The notes: a model not told the origin generated them from the sequence alone. A stretch of DNA of 49,537 bases from Nitrospirota bacterium (GCA_016213945.1 JACQZF010000011.1:1-49537), one strand, 5' to 3'. Positions 1-11,290 are shown, counted from the stretch's first letter. Numbers and translations are program-made.

Positions 1-1
1 C

Positions 2-85
2 GCCAAAAAAACGGAAATATTGATGCAGCGGGCTGCGAAAGTGATCCCGTGTCTCGATGCAACGGCAAAGAACTGGGAAAGATGA
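2..85 (+). CDS. possible C-terminal tail of an unidentified protein (partial)
   Basis: An open frame enters from the left edge and stops with TGA at 83-85, reading ...RAAKVIPCLDATAKNWER. A second frame is also open to about 153, so the choice rests only on the more protein-like composition of this one. I do not recognise the family. It is followed by a perfect palindrome and repeats, consistent with the end of an upstream gene. Confidence 0.25.
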   Translation, partial: AKKTEILMQRAAKVIPCLDATAKNWER

Positions 86-118
86 TAGAAAACTGCGTCC
101 CCGTCGAAAAAACGACGG

Positions 119-154
119 TTTATAAACAGACTCTAAATAGAGTCTGTTTATAAA
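119..154. repeat. perfect 17-bp inverted repeat, 2-nt loop
   Basis: Arms 119-135 and 138-154 (TTTATAAACAGACTCTA and its complement) are perfect, separated by AA. The same half-site recurs as a direct copy at 267-287, so the two flank the R1 element at 173-252. Downstream is T-rich, so a terminator role is possible, but the stem is AT-rich. It may instead be the border of a composite repeat. Confidence 0.7.
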
Positions 155-172
155 TTGCTGTTTTTTATTTTT

Positions 173-252
173 GTCATGCCCGAAGTCCTTAATCGGGCAT
201 CCAGAACCTCTTAAGAAGACTGGATTCCCGCTCAACAGACTGCGGGAATGAC
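173..252. repeat. R1 element (GTCAT...ATGAC), 80 bp
   Basis: Begins GTCATGCCCG, has an internal hairpin with CGGGCATCC, and ends GGATTCCCGC...GCGGGAATGAC. Near-identical copies of 80 and 76 bp lie at 16868-16947 and 36278-36353. It is an interspersed intergenic element with no coding capacity. Confidence 0.85.
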
Positions 253-299
253 GGTTAATGTTCGAGTTTATAAACAGACTCTAAATAATAAGTCTAAAT

Positions 300-340
300 A
301 AAAATCTGCGTAAATCTGGGCAATCTGTGGATTGATTAGT
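300..340. repeat. degenerate AATCTGCGTAAATCTG-type repeat
   Basis: The stretch repeats an ATCTG(C/G)G motif several times (AAAATCTGCG, AAATCTGGGC, AATCTGTGG). It resembles low-complexity intergenic repeats common in repeat-rich bacterial genomes. No gene is visible between 90 and 510. Confidence 0.4.
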
Positions 341-383
341 TTTTGAAAATTTATTGCAATAATCCCATTGCTTATGATAGTCT

Positions 384-389
384 TATAAT
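384..389 (+). promoter_or_regulatory. putative -10 box of the rpsB operon
   Basis: A perfect TATAAT lies about 120 nt before rpsB in an AT-rich stretch. No convincing -35 hexamer sits at 16-18 bp, so the call rests on the -10 alone. It would give a leader of roughly 115 nt holding the hairpin at 436-477. Confidence 0.35.
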
Positions 390-435
390 GCTTTAGAGAA
401 GATTTTATCTTCTAAATACACACGTCCACCCAATC

Positions 436-477
436 TTCTCTCTGCCAGTGTTCCGGCTAAACGGAATTTAGAGAGAA
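436..477 (+). promoter_or_regulatory. structured leader upstream of rpsB
   Basis: Outer stem TTCTCTCT (436-443) pairs with AGAGAGAA (470-477). Inside it TTCCG (451-455) pairs with CGGAA (462-466). The two-tier hairpin lies 34 nt before the start codon of rpsB. Ribosomal protein S2 mRNAs are autoregulated through leader structures in some bacteria; a similar role here is inference. Confidence 0.35.
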
Positions 478-510
478 AGGACGGAGGAAAAAAACTGAGG
501 AGGTACACAC

Positions 511-1280
511 ATGGTAGTAACAATGAAAGAGCTTTTGGAGGCCGGTGTCCATTTCGGACATCAGGTAAAACGCTGGAACCCCAAGATGAAAAAATATATC
601 TTCGGGCAGCGTAACGGCATCTACATCGTAGATCTCCAGAAAACAGTCAAGATGTTCGAGGAGGCCTATAATTTTGTCAAAAACATCTCTGTTCGCGGAG
701 AGTCCGTCCTGTTTGTCGGCACCAAGAAACAGGCGCAGGATGTGATAATCGAGGAGGCGCAGAGGGCCGGATCTTATTTCGTTAACCAGCGCTGGCTCGG
801 CGGAATGCTGACTAACTTCAGCACGGTCAAACAGGGGATTGAGAAATTAAAGAAGATAGAGAAGATGAAAGAAGACGGCACCTACGAGCTCCTGACCAAG
901 AAAGAAGTTTCTAAATATGAAATGGAAAGGATACGCCTCGATAAAAATCTGAGCGGCGTAAAAAATCTGACCGGCCTGCCCGGAGCTATCTTTATCGTAG
1001 ACCCCAAGAAAGAGTCCATCGCTATTGCCGAAGCCAAGAGGCTGTCAATACCGATAGTCGCACTTGTTGACACCAATTGCGATCCTGACGACATTGATTA
1101 TGTTATCCCAGGCAATGATGACGCGATAAGGTCCATTAAATTGATCTCATCAAAAATAGCCGAGGCAGTTCTTGAAGGGAAAAGTATTCTGAACAAGGCC
1201 GCCCAGGAATCTTCTGAGAAAGAGGCCATTGCAGAAAAGGTAGCTGAAGAAGAGAAGCAGGCGAAGGAGGAAGTTGCAGG

Positions 1281-1284
<4 letters not shown>
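511..1284 (+). CDS. rpsB: 30S ribosomal protein S2
   Basis: Component of the small ribosomal subunit, needed for 30S assembly and S1 recruitment. The family signature is clear: [15 protein letters not shown] at the N-terminus, then [12 protein letters not shown] and RWLGGMLTN, and a C-terminal acidic Lys/Glu/Ala-rich tail. The 257 residues match the usual bacterial length. The start is fixed by a strong AGGAGG about 8 nt upstream; the real core begins at the second Met, but the first ATG fits the Shine-Dalgarno better. First gene of rpsB-tsf-pyrH-frr; its stop overlaps the tsf start (ATGA). The order is the classic bacterial one. Expression is likely driven by the TATAAT box at 384 and may be modulated by the leader hairpin. 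Confidence 0.98.
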
Positions 1285-2141
<857 letters not shown>

Positions 2142-2156
2142 GGCTGTGAAAACCAT

Positions 2157-2897
2157 ATGGCACAAGCACGGTTCAAACGCGTATTGCTTAAGTTAAGCGG
2201 CGAGGCCCTGATGGGCAGCAAGAGTTTTGGAATTGACCAGAAGGTAGTACAATATATATCAAAAGAGCTTAAAGGCATCTCAAAGATGGGCGTTCAGATT
2301 GCAATCGTCATAGGCGGAGGGAATATATTCCGCGGGCTTGAGGCAAGCGCGGAAGGTATGGAGAGGACCTCGGCCGATTACATGGGTATGCTGGCGACAG
2401 CGTTAAACGCCCTTGCTCTGCAAAACGCATTAGAGATGAACGGGATGCCGACAAGGGTATTGTCTGCGATTGAGATGCGCGAGCTTGCAGAGCCTTACAT
2501 CAGGAGGAGGGCGGTCAGGCATCTTGAAAAGGGAAGATTTATAATATTCGCATGCGGCACCGGCAATCCCTATTTCACAACAGACACGGCAGCGGCGCTG
2601 AGGGCCATGGAGATAGGGGCTGATATTATATTGAAGGCAACAAAAGTCGACGGGGTATACACCAGCGATCCGATGAAAGATCCTTCCGCAAAAAGATTTT
2701 CGGAGATTACTTACATAGATGTCCTTAAGAAGGGTTTGAAGGTAATGGACTCAACCGCCATATCGCTTTGTATGGACAATAACCTGCCGATAATGGTCTT
2801 CAGCCTTATGAAACAGGGCAATATCAAAAAAGTTTTAGAAGGCAAGAAAATCGGCACCGTGGTGAAAGGGGGAATTCCTCATGCAAAAAGAGGTTAA
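2157..2897 (+). CDS. pyrH: uridylate kinase
   Basis: Phosphorylates UMP to UDP in pyrimidine nucleotide synthesis; hexameric amino-acid-kinase fold. Visible motifs: KLSGEALMG at the N-terminus (phosphate binding), [10 protein letters not shown], the TADYMG-like stretch [18 protein letters not shown] (UMP site), [17 protein letters not shown] and [13 protein letters not shown]. Length 246 is typical of bacterial UMP kinases. It follows tsf after 15 nt and overlaps frr by 17 nt, the conserved rpsB-tsf-pyrH-frr order. Confidence 0.97.
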   Translation: MAQARFKRVLLKLSGEALMGSKSFGIDQKVVQYISKELKGISKMGVQIAIVIGGGNIFRGLEASAEGMERTSADYMGMLATALNALALQNALEMNGMPTRVLSAIEMRELAEPYIRRRAVRHLEKGRFIIFACGTGNPYFTTDTAAALRAMEIGADIILKATKVDGVYTSDPMKDPSAKRFSEITYIDVLKKGLKVMDSTAISLCMDNNLPIMVFSLMKQGNIKKVLEGKKIGTVVKGGIPHAKRG

Positions 2898-3438
2898 AAA
2901 AAAGCTGTTGGACAAAATGGAAAAGGCTATAGATGTCCTAAAAAAAGACCTTGGTGGAATAAGGACGGGCAGGGCTTCATTGGCTGTCTTTGACGGCATC
3001 ACCATGGATTATTTCGGGACGCCAACCCCTATTAATCACGTCGCGACATTAAGCGTGCCTGAAAGCAGGCTGATCACAATACAGCCATGGGACCCTAAGA
3101 TTATAGCAGACATTGAACGGGCCATTCAGAAGTCAGACCTCGGTTTAAACCCGAGCAATGACGGCAAGATCATCAGGATTGCCATTCCTCCGCTTACTGA
3201 AGAGCGCAGAAAAGACATTGTCAAGCACGTTCATAAAAGAGGCGAAGAGGCAAAGGTTGCCATCAGGAATATCCGCCGCGACGCCAATGAAGAAATAAAG
3301 AAGCTCGAAAAAGATAAACACATAAGCGAAGACGATACCAAACGTTCGACAGAAGAAATACAAAAAACTACGGATATCTATATCAAGAAGGTAGATGATG
3401 TTATCTATCATAAAGAGACGGAAGTGATGGAAGTCTGA
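2881..3438 (+). CDS. frr: ribosome recycling factor
   Basis: Releases the ribosome from mRNA after termination together with EF-G. At 185 residues it has the normal length and family motifs: an N-terminal three-helix part with [17 protein letters not shown], the [16 protein letters not shown] beta domain, [32 protein letters not shown], and a long Lys/Glu-rich C-terminal helix. Its ATG lies inside the pyrH end, with an A/G-rich Shine-Dalgarno (GGTGAAAGGGGG) in pyrH. Last gene of the operon; an R5 repeat pair follows. Confidence 0.97.
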   Translation: MQKEVKKKLLDKMEKAIDVLKKDLGGIRTGRASLAVFDGITMDYFGTPTPINHVATLSVPESRLITIQPWDPKIIADIERAIQKSDLGLNPSNDGKIIRIAIPPLTEERRKDIVKHVHKRGEEAKVAIRNIRRDANEEIKKLEKDKHISEDDTKRSTEEIQKTTDIYIKKVDDVIYHKETEVMEV

Positions 3439-3441
3439 AAC

Positions 3442-3522
3442 AAGCTGATAGCAATTAGCTGTCAGCAGGCAGCTTTAAGCTTCTTTTAATGACTGCTGAT
3501 CGCTAACTGCTAACCGCTATTT
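3442..3522. repeat. R5 repeat (CAGCTGA-type inverted pair)
   Basis: The frr-gap gap is filled by AGCTGATAGCAATTAGCTG followed by GACTGCTGATCGCTAACTGC, imperfect inverted copies of a GCTGA/TCAGC word. A related element lies at 45616-45708. It can fold into a long imperfect hairpin and may act as a transcript end for frr. Confidence 0.6.
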
Positions 3523-3540
3523 ATAACTAAAGGAGGACTT

Positions 3541-4545
3541 ATGGCTTTACGTGTAGGCATTAACGGTTTTGGAAGGATCGGAAGAAATTTTTTCAGGATA
3601 TGCTCTAAAGAGCCCTCGATTGAAATTGTGGGGCTAAACGACCTCACTGACTCAAAAACATTAGCTCACATTTTGCGCTATGATTCCGTTCACGGCGCCT
3701 TTGACGCTGATATAAAGGTCAAGGAAAACAGCCTCGTGGTAAACGGCAGGGAAATAAAGGTCACCGCTTTGACAGACCCTGCTCAACTGCCATGGAAGGA
3801 CTTGAAGGTTGACGTAGTGCTTGAATCAACAGGGCGTTTCGTTGACAAGGCCGGGGCCTCAAAGCACCTTGAAGCCGGCGCGGGCTGGGCCATTATATCC
3901 GCTCCTGCAAAAGAGCCTGACGCCACAATCTGCATGGGTGTCAATGAAGAAACCCTCGACGTATCAAAACACAAGGTCATATCCAATGCGTCATGCACAA
4001 CAAACTGTCTCGCTCCGATCGCAAAGGTCATTGACCAGAAGTTCACAATAAAGCGCGGACTTATGACCACAATACATTCATATACAAATGACCAGCGCAT
4101 ACTCGACCTCCCTCACAAGGATTTGAGAAGGACGCGCGCGGCAGCCCTTTCGATGATACCGACAACAACAGGCGCCGCGAAGGCAGTCAGTCTGGTCCTG
4201 CCCCATTTAAAAGGCAAGCTGGACGGTTTTGCAATGAGAGTCCCCACCCCGAATGTCTCCGTAGTGGACCTCGTGGCCGACGTTGAAAAAGAGGTGACCG
4301 CGGAATCAGTTAACGCAGCCCTCAAGGAAGCGGCTGAAGGTCCGCTCAAGGGAATATTGCAATACTGTGACGAGCCGCTTGTATCAATAGATTTCAACGG
4401 CAATCCGCATTCATCCATTGTTGACGCAGAGCTTACCAAAGTAATGCAGGGCAACATGGTAAAAGTGCTGTCCTGGTATGACAACGAGTGGGGATACAGC
4501 ACACGGTTAAAAGACCTTATGCTTTACATCGAAAAAAAGAGGTAA
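3541..4545 (+). CDS. gap: glyceraldehyde-3-phosphate dehydrogenase, NAD type
   Basis: Converts glyceraldehyde-3-phosphate to 1,3-bisphosphoglycerate. The N-terminal Rossmann motif NGFGRIGRN, the NDLTD stretch seen in NAD-using glycolytic GapA enzymes, the catalytic Cys in ASCTTNCLAP, the HSYTNDQ stretch, TTTGAAKAV and WYDNEWGYS are all present. Length 334 is standard. Start: ATG preceded by AAAGGAGGA at good spacing. It forms an operon with pgk 9 nt downstream. No odd residue seen. Confidence 0.97.
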   Translation: MALRVGINGFGRIGRNFFRICSKEPSIEIVGLNDLTDSKTLAHILRYDSVHGAFDADIKVKENSLVVNGREIKVTALTDPAQLPWKDLKVDVVLESTGRFVDKAGASKHLEAGAGWAIISAPAKEPDATICMGVNEETLDVSKHKVISNASCTTNCLAPIAKVIDQKFTIKRGLMTTIHSYTNDQRILDLPHKDLRRTRAAALSMIPTTTGAAKAVSLVLPHLKGKLDGFAMRVPTPNVSVVDLVADVEKEVTAESVNAALKEAAEGPLKGILQYCDEPLVSIDFNGNPHSSIVDAELTKVMQGNMVKVLSWYDNEWGYSTRLKDLMLYIEKKR

Positions 4546-4554
4546 CTAACAGTC

Positions 4555-5616
4555 ATGGATAACAGTCATTCTATTCCGATTAAAGGGGTATTAAATAAAC
4601 TTTCCATCAGGGACCTGGACATTAAGGACAAAAGGGTCTTCGTACGTGTGGATTTCAATGTGCCTTTGGATGAAAATCTCAACATCACTGACGACAGAAG
4701 GATCCGTTCAGCGCTGCCGACGATAAATTACGCTATTGACGAAGGCGCTAAAATAATATTAGCGTCACACCTCGGAAGGCCCAAAGGCAAGCCTGACAAG
4801 AGGTACAGCCTTATATCCGTCGCAAGAAGGCTGCAGCGTCTTATAAAGAAGGAAGTAAAATTCCTTCCTGATTGTATCGGCCCTGAAACTGAAGCGGCAG
4901 CCAGTAAGATGTCCGCCGGCGATATATTGCTTATTGAGAATCTGCGGTTTCACCCCGAGGAAGAGAAGAACGACGAAGAGTTCAGCAAAAAGCTGGCATC
5001 GCTTGCCGATTACTATGTCAACGATGCCTTTGGCGCAGCCCACAGTATCAAAAACCTCGAAAAGAAGGTCGATAAAGTCATCGTCGGAGGAGGCATGGCG
5101 TTCACCTTTTTGAAGGCCATGGGATACAATGTCGGAGACTCCCTTGTGGAAAATGAAATGCTCGACCTTGCCAATGAAATAATCAAAAGCGTAACATCCA
5201 AGGGAATAAAATTCTATCTCCCCGTAGACTGTGTCATTGCCCAGAGCATCGAGCCCGGGGCTGAAACAAAACTCGTCACCGCCCAGGAAATACCAAACGG
5301 CTGGAAGGCTGTCGACATAGGCCCTGCGTCAGTGAAACTCTTTTCAGAGGCGCTGGAAAGCGCAAAGACCATTTTATGGAATGGCCCGATGGGCGTATTT
5401 GAAGTGGACGCCTTTTCGCGCGGGACCTTTGCCATCGCTCACGCCGTTGCTGACGCATACGCGCTTACAATTGTAGGCGGCGGAGACACGGACCTTGCGG
5501 TAAGCAGGGCCGGCGTTGCTGAGAGCATTTCTTTTATCTCAACCGGCGGCGGAGCCGCGCTTGAGCTTCTTGAAGGCAGAGAGCTTCCCGGCCTTATGGC
5601 ATTGACTGATAAATAA
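4555..5616 (+). CDS. pgk: phosphoglycerate kinase with an internal deletion of about 50 residues
   Basis: Would transfer the acyl phosphate of 1,3-bisphosphoglycerate to ADP. The N-domain (RVFVRVDFNVPLD, ASHLGRPKG, LLIENLRFHPEEEKND, VNDAFGAAH) and C-domain (VDKVIVGGGMAFTFLKA, WNGPMGVFE, VGGGDTDLAV, ISTGGGAALELLEG) are well preserved. However, at 5041-5049 the protein jumps from DAFGAAHS straight to IKNLEKKVDK. The stretch normally in between is absent: the rest of the AHRAHAS motif, the domain-linking helix and the GGAKVSDK loop with phosphate-contacting lysines. Length is 353 even with about 12 extra N-terminal residues, against roughly 395. Reading frame is kept. It could be a true deletion giving a dead enzyme or an assembly collapse. 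Start ATG lies 9 nt after gap. Confidence 0.9.
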   Translation: MDNSHSIPIKGVLNKLSIRDLDIKDKRVFVRVDFNVPLDENLNITDDRRIRSALPTINYAIDEGAKIILASHLGRPKGKPDKRYSLISVARRLQRLIKKEVKFLPDCIGPETEAAASKMSAGDILLIENLRFHPEEEKNDEEFSKKLASLADYYVNDAFGAAHSIKNLEKKVDKVIVGGGMAFTFLKAMGYNVGDSLVENEMLDLANEIIKSVTSKGIKFYLPVDCVIAQSIEPGAETKLVTAQEIPNGWKAVDIGPASVKLFSEALESAKTILWNGPMGVFEVDAFSRGTFAIAHAVADAYALTIVGGGDTDLAVSRAGVAESISFISTGGGAALELLEGRELPGLMALTDK

Positions 5617-5643
5617 ACTATTCGGATGATTGTCCTAAAAAAC

Positions 5644-5736
5644 AGTTAACCACAGAGATCACAGAGAAAATGAAGCTAATGTGAATAACTGTTTGAATAT
5701 GAAATTTTTTGATCTCTGTGCCCTCTGTGGTTAATT
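5644..5736. repeat. R4 element (CCACAGAG inverted pair) in a convergent gap
   Basis: TTAACCACAGAGATCACAGAG near 5646-5666 is the complement, with small changes, of GATCTCTGTGCCCTCTGTGG at 5711-5730. The pair spans the gap between the convergent pgk and metallophosphoesterase genes and includes the stop of the latter. A bidirectional terminator role is plausible. Other copies: 17611, 26141, 43056. Confidence 0.75.
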
Positions 5737-6873
5737 GCCGTTTTTAAATTTATCTTCCCGCACCAATTCAATCAATGTCACTTCAGGATGGGAAAGAAAA
5801 CGGACCGGAGGCCCCCACGTGCCGGTGCCACGGCTTACATAAAGATAAGAATTGTTAAGAGGGTTTGAAAGTCCTGAGTGCGACGGATAATAAAATTTTG
5901 TAAGCAGGCTGAAGGGGAATATCTGTCCTTTATGCGTGTGGCCTGAGAGCTGCAAATCAAAAAGGCCGGCCGAGTCTTTGTCCGCAAACGGCCTGTGTTT
6001 AAGCAAAAGGGTGAACTTTCCATGGTCCAATCCGGACAACAATTCCATTTCTGAAATGTTTTTATAAAGTCCAAAAGCTTTTCCGGCAGGATCATCAACC
6101 CCTGCGATATTTATTCCCGCTGTTTCAACAGTTTCTCCTCTTAAAATTGTAAATCCTCCCCTCCTTGTGAAATCCAGCGCCTGTCCAAGCCCGGCATAAT
6201 ACTCGTGATTGCCTGTGATGGCGAATTTCCCGTACCTTGGATTGAACTCATTAAAAAGTTTCTCCAGCCCCTCAAGCCTGTTAATCTGCCCGTCCACAAG
6301 GTCGCCTGTCGACACAAGGATGTCGGGATTTGCAGCTTTCACTTTGCTGAGAATTTTCTTCAATCTTTCCTTTCTTATGATCAGCCCGATATGCACATCC
6401 GAGATCTGCGCTATTTTCAAACTGCTGATATCAGCCGGGAGCTTTGCGGTCTTAATCGTAATGTGTTCAACGCGAATATTCTTTGCATCAAAATAGCCGT
6501 AAGCGCTTATTGTAATTGAGAGCAGAAGCGGCACGAAAAAAGAAATTTTTGGTGAAGTAAACGCTGTTGATAAATTGCTTTTAACTATAAAACCAATGGA
6601 CCGGCAAAGCTCAAATACTACAGAGGCGGAAACGAATAAAAATAAGGCCCCCATCCACAGATAACCGGCATATGACATCAGCCTTGCGATGAATTCATAC
6701 CCGTGCCTTTCCGATGAATAAATAATGAACGGCGAGGAGATCATGGCAGCCATAAAGGCAATCAGAGGGACAGCTTTATTAATTTTAAACCGGAAAGCCG
6801 CCTTTGCCTTAAAAAAGGCATACACATGCATCAGGCCGTATATTAAAAAGAAGAATACTAAAAACCTGCTCAA
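5731..6873 (-). CDS. membrane-anchored metallophosphoesterase (YkuE/YaeI type)
   Basis: Calcineurin-like phosphoesterase with a membrane N-terminus. Four hydrophobic segments are visible at about residues 4-22, 34-53, 68-90 and 111-128. The catalytic domain then carries every metal motif: SDVHIG (D159, H161), STGDLVDG (D191), ITGNHEYY (N222, H223), LLKHRP (H293) and SGHTHKGQ (H312, H314). This architecture matches the YkuE/YaeI group, some members of which cleave UDP-diacylglucosamine or related lipids; the substrate here is unknown. The last residues KNGN and the stop come from the edge of the R4 repeat, so the C-terminus may have been altered by the repeat. Transcribed alone, towards pgk. 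Confidence 0.88.
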   Translation of the reverse strand: MSRFLVFFFLIYGLMHVYAFFKAKAAFRFKINKAVPLIAFMAAMISSPFIIYSSERHGYEFIARLMSYAGYLWMGALFLFVSASVVFELCRSIGFIVKSNLSTAFTSPKISFFVPLLLSITISAYGYFDAKNIRVEHITIKTAKLPADISSLKIAQISDVHIGLIIRKERLKKILSKVKAANPDILVSTGDLVDGQINRLEGLEKLFNEFNPRYGKFAITGNHEYYAGLGQALDFTRRGGFTILRGETVETAGINIAGVDDPAGKAFGLYKNISEMELLSGLDHGKFTLLLKHRPFADKDSAGLFDLQLSGHTHKGQIFPFSLLTKFYYPSHSGLSNPLNNSYLYVSRGTGTWGPPVRFLSHPEVTLIELVREDKFKNGN

Positions 6874-6969
6874 TGCCGTCTCCGGATAATTAAATAACTT
6901 CGCGGAATGTTTTTATTATTATAGAAGATTTACCACGGTGTTTTAACAAAATCAATTGAAAGGCGGGGT

Positions 6970-7443
6970 TTAAATCATTTGAAGATAAAATTCATATGCA
7001 ACGACTATAACATATATTTTTATTGCGACAGGCAGGCCGATCCTTGTGATATTTACATTTTTAAACAGGCATAAAACAATCAGCGATAATGCGGTCACAA
7101 CAAATTTTATGATTGAAAAAGGCATGAAACCGTATTCCAGAAAATGCGCCATGATCGGATTGGCCTCAACAACTTTGCCTTTTTCTATCAATACAAGAGT
7201 TAAATAGGCGTCTAAGCAACTGAGGCACAGGAGGGACAAAATTACTATCAGGAGCCTTGTGCTGTATAAGTCCACAAACAGGTATTTTTTCTTGTCGGAT
7301 TCTCTCCTGATAATTTTTCTTCTGCCACCCCAAAAAGTGTATCTGCTGATAATAGGGGTAGGACATCTGCGTCTATCCGAAGAGTCTCTCATTTCCATCC
7401 CTATGCCGTAAGTGTCCATGTTCATATTATAGCTATAGGTCAT
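6970..7443 (-). CDS. small membrane protein, DUF5658-like
   Basis: 157 residues. The N-terminus carries a SDRRRCPTPIISRYTFWGGR stretch, an Arg-rich PTP-x-SRY-GG-RR motif I associate with DUF5658-type proteins of Nitrospirota and Deltaproteobacteria. Three hydrophobic segments follow (about 62-82, 98-120, 135-153) with a conserved-looking EANPIM between the first two. Function unknown. It lies 96 nt upstream of the metallophosphoesterase gene on the same strand; co-transcription is possible. The first ATG was taken; no strong Shine-Dalgarno is seen. Confidence 0.65.
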   Translation of the reverse strand: MTYSYNMNMDTYGIGMEMRDSSDRRRCPTPIISRYTFWGGRRKIIRRESDKKKYLFVDLYSTRLLIVILSLLCLSCLDAYLTLVLIEKGKVVEANPIMAHFLEYGFMPFSIIKFVVTALSLIVLCLFKNVNITRIGLPVAIKIYVIVVAYEFYLQMI

Positions 7444-7632
7444 CCCACAATATAAGCATTTTCCACACGCAAGATCCTATGGTAAAAAACAAAGCAAGCC
7501 ATGTGCCATTGCTAACATGTTGATATTTCAGGAACGGTTTTTTGCTGTTCAAAACTTACTGTAAGATATTTCGACACTTTCAAAGAAATTTTAACATAAA
7601 GTGTAAAACATTATCTTCTTTAAGCCGGTCTG

Positions 7633-7661
7633 TTGACTTACTATTAATGTATCTTTAAACT
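7633..7661 (+). promoter_or_regulatory. sigma70-like promoter of argS, apparently leaderless
   Basis: TTGACT at 7633-7638, 17-bp spacer, TAAACT at 7656-7661. The expected transcription start falls at about 7668-7670 and the ATG of argS is at 7670. There is no Shine-Dalgarno, which fits a leaderless transcript. Confidence 0.55.
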
Positions 7662-7669
7662 TATTGTTC

Positions 7670-9388
7670 ATGAAACAGATCGTTATAGACACCGTTCGGA
7701 ACGCACTCGAAAATCTTAAAGAAAAGTGGGGCCTTGCCGCGACCCCCGATGTAGATGTTGAGGTCCCGAAGAATGAGGCAATGGGTGACTTTGCTACCAC
7801 TGTGGCAATGGGGCTGACAAAGATCCTGAAAAAACCTCCGAGGAAAATCGCTGAGGAGATTGTTGAGGCAATTAATGCAAGCATCCCACTTTTAGAAAAG
7901 GGGGGTGAGGGGGGATTTGACATCTTTGAAAGCGTTACGATTGCAGGGCCCGGATTTATTAATTTTAAATTCAGGAGGGAATTATTTTACAGGGAATTTG
8001 AAAAGCTCCTGACAGAAAGGCATTCAGCGCTGAGGACTGATCTCGGGAAGGGCAGAAGGGTGCAGGTCGAATTTGTCAGCGCAAACCCCACAGGGCCGCT
8101 TCATATCGGTCACGGAAGAGGCGCGGCTGTAGGCAATGCCCTGTGCAACATTCTTAAAGCCGCTGGCTTTGATGTGGAAAGGGAATTCTACATCAATGAC
8201 GCCGGGCTTCAGGTCAAGCACCTCGGGAGGTCCGTGTACGCGCGCTATCAGCAATTATTGGGGAACAATGTCCCATTCCCTGAAGACGGGTATAAGGGCG
8301 AATATATTAAATCCATTTCGGATGAGTTCATCAAAAGGGCCGGCGATAAGTACCTTAACAAAACGTTTGAAGAGTGCGGGGCATTTTTCACAAACGTCGC
8401 TTACAAGAAGATGCTTGCCGATATCGCGCAGGACCTGAGAGACTTCGGCATTGTCTTTGACAGATGGCAAAGTGAAAAAGAGCTTTACGTGAAGCCGGAA
8501 GACAAAGGTCGGAAGTCTGAAGTGGAAAGTTCGATAGACGCATTGGCGGACCGTGGTTATATTTATGAAAAGGATGGCGCTGTATGGTTCAAATCCACTC
8601 TCTTTGGTGATGACAAAGACAGGGTCATTGTAAAGCGGGACGGTGAATACACATACTTCGCCTCTGACATCGCATATCATAAAGACAAGCTCGACAGGGG
8701 ATTTGATACAATTATTGATATATGGGGGGCCGACCACCACGGTTATATCCCAAGGCTTAAATCGGTGCTTGAGGCATTCGGCCTGCCAAGGGAAAAATTC
8801 AGGGTCATACTTATTCAGATGGTTGCATTATTAAGACACGGCGAGCCGGTCCAGATGTCAAAAAGGTCCGGGGAATTTGTGACCCTGCGCGAGGTAATTG
8901 ACGAGGTCGGCGCGGACACTACGAAATTCATTTTCCTTACCCGGCGGGCCGACAGCCAGCTTGAATTCGACATAGAGGTTGCGAAAGAACAGTCAGCGGA
9001 GAACCCGGTATTTTATGTCCAGTACGCGTTTGCCAGGATATCGAGCATATTCAGGCAGGCGGAAGAAAGAGGAGTCGGAAGTCAGAAGTCAGAAGTCAGA
9101 AGTCAAGACATTTCAGCATTAAAAGAAGATGAGGAAATCTCCATCATCAAAAGGCTCCTTCAATACCCGATGGTTTTTGAAGGAGCGGCGCTTTCCATGG
9201 AGCCGCACAGGATAACATATTATCTTCAGGAGCTTTCCGGCGTGTTCCACTCGTACTACAATAAGCACAGGGTGATATCGGATGACGCGGAACTCACGAA
9301 GGCCCGGCTCTCTCTTTGCAGGGCTGTGCAGATTGTGCTTGAAGAGGGCCTGAAAATTTTAGGCGTCAGCGCGCCGGAGAGGATGTGA
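7670..9388 (+). CDS. argS: arginyl-tRNA synthetase with two repeat-derived insertions
   Basis: Class I synthetase that charges tRNA-Arg. N-terminal Add1 domain (VEVPKNEAMGDFATTVAMGL, then FINFKF), HIGH-type motif in SANPTGPLHIGHGRG, a KMSKS-equivalent in VQMSKRSGEFVTLRE, and the C-terminal DALR anticodon domain. Two stretches have no counterpart in the family: SIPLLEKGGEGGF, encoded by an R2 copy at 7885-7916, and GVGSQKSEVRSQ, encoded by an R3 tandem at 9072-9112. Both are in frame and lie at domain surfaces or linkers, so the enzyme is probably functional. ATG 7670 was preferred over TTG 7664 because homologues start at MKQ-like residues and the promoter ends just upstream. Confidence 0.95.
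   Translation: MKQIVIDTVRNALENLKEKWGLAATPDVDVEVPKNEAMGDFATTVAMGLTKILKKPPRKIAEEIVEAINASIPLLEKGGEGGFDIFESVTIAGPGFINFKFRRELFYREFEKLLTERHSALRTDLGKGRRVQVEFVSANPTGPLHIGHGRGAAVGNALCNILKAAGFDVEREFYINDAGLQVKHLGRSVYARYQQLLGNNVPFPEDGYKGEYIKSISDEFIKRAGDKYLNKTFEECGAFFTNVAYKKMLADIAQDLRDFGIVFDRWQSEKELYVKPEDKGRKSEVESSIDALADRGYIYEKDGAVWFKSTLFGDDKDRVIVKRDGEYTYFASDIAYHKDKLDRGFDTIIDIWGADHHGYIPRLKSVLEAFGLPREKFRVILIQMVALLRHGEPVQMSKRSGEFVTLREVIDEVGADTTKFIFLTRRADSQLEFDIEVAKEQSAENPVFYVQYAFARISSIFRQAEERGVGSQKSEVRSQDISALKEDEEISIIKRLLQYPMVFEGAALSMEPHRITYYLQELSGVFHSYYNKHRVISDDAELTKARLSLCRAVQIVLEEGLKILGVSAPERM
7885..7916. repeat. R2 copy inside argS, in frame
   Basis: C-poor left half CCCACTTTTAG, then AAAAGGGGGGTGAGGGGGGA. 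Encodes PLLEKGGEGG in the Add1 domain. Matches the right half of the R2 palindromes elsewhere in the window. Confidence 0.75.
9072..9112. repeat. R3 tandem (GTCAGAA) inside argS, in frame
   Basis: GGAGTCGGAAGTCAGAAGTC with further AGAAGTC units, about four tandem copies of a 7-8 bp word. Encodes GSQKSEVRSQ before the DALR domain. Confidence 0.8.
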
Positions 9389-9461
9389 ATTTGGTGCAGG
9401 CATGGCTCAAAAACATCTTGAAAGCGATGAGATTTTTGAAAGTGCCTGTTCACGTGAATAC

Positions 9462-9484
9462 GTCATTCCAGCTTGTCTGGAATC
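9462..9484. repeat. R1 half element
   Basis: GTCATTCCAGCTTGTCTGG followed by AATC, the left half of an R1 hairpin, in the argS-CopD gap. Nothing else convincing is seen between 9389 and 9591. Confidence 0.65.
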
Positions 9485-9591
9485 TTTCTTAAAGGAAGGA
9501 TTACTGCAAGCCGCAACGACGGCACAAGGTATCGCGCAATATGTTTTTGAGCCATACCCGCACCGAGCTATAACTTTAAAGGAGGCTCATA

Positions 9592-11290
<1,699 letters not shown>

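Noticed and set aside
173-252. R1 element as an insertion sequence
   Set aside because: Too short and without coding capacity; at most a miniature non-autonomous element.
8575-8600. GGTTCAAATCC-like tRNA T-arm word
   Set aside because: Inside argS, with no acceptor or anticodon stem around it; no tRNA found in the window.
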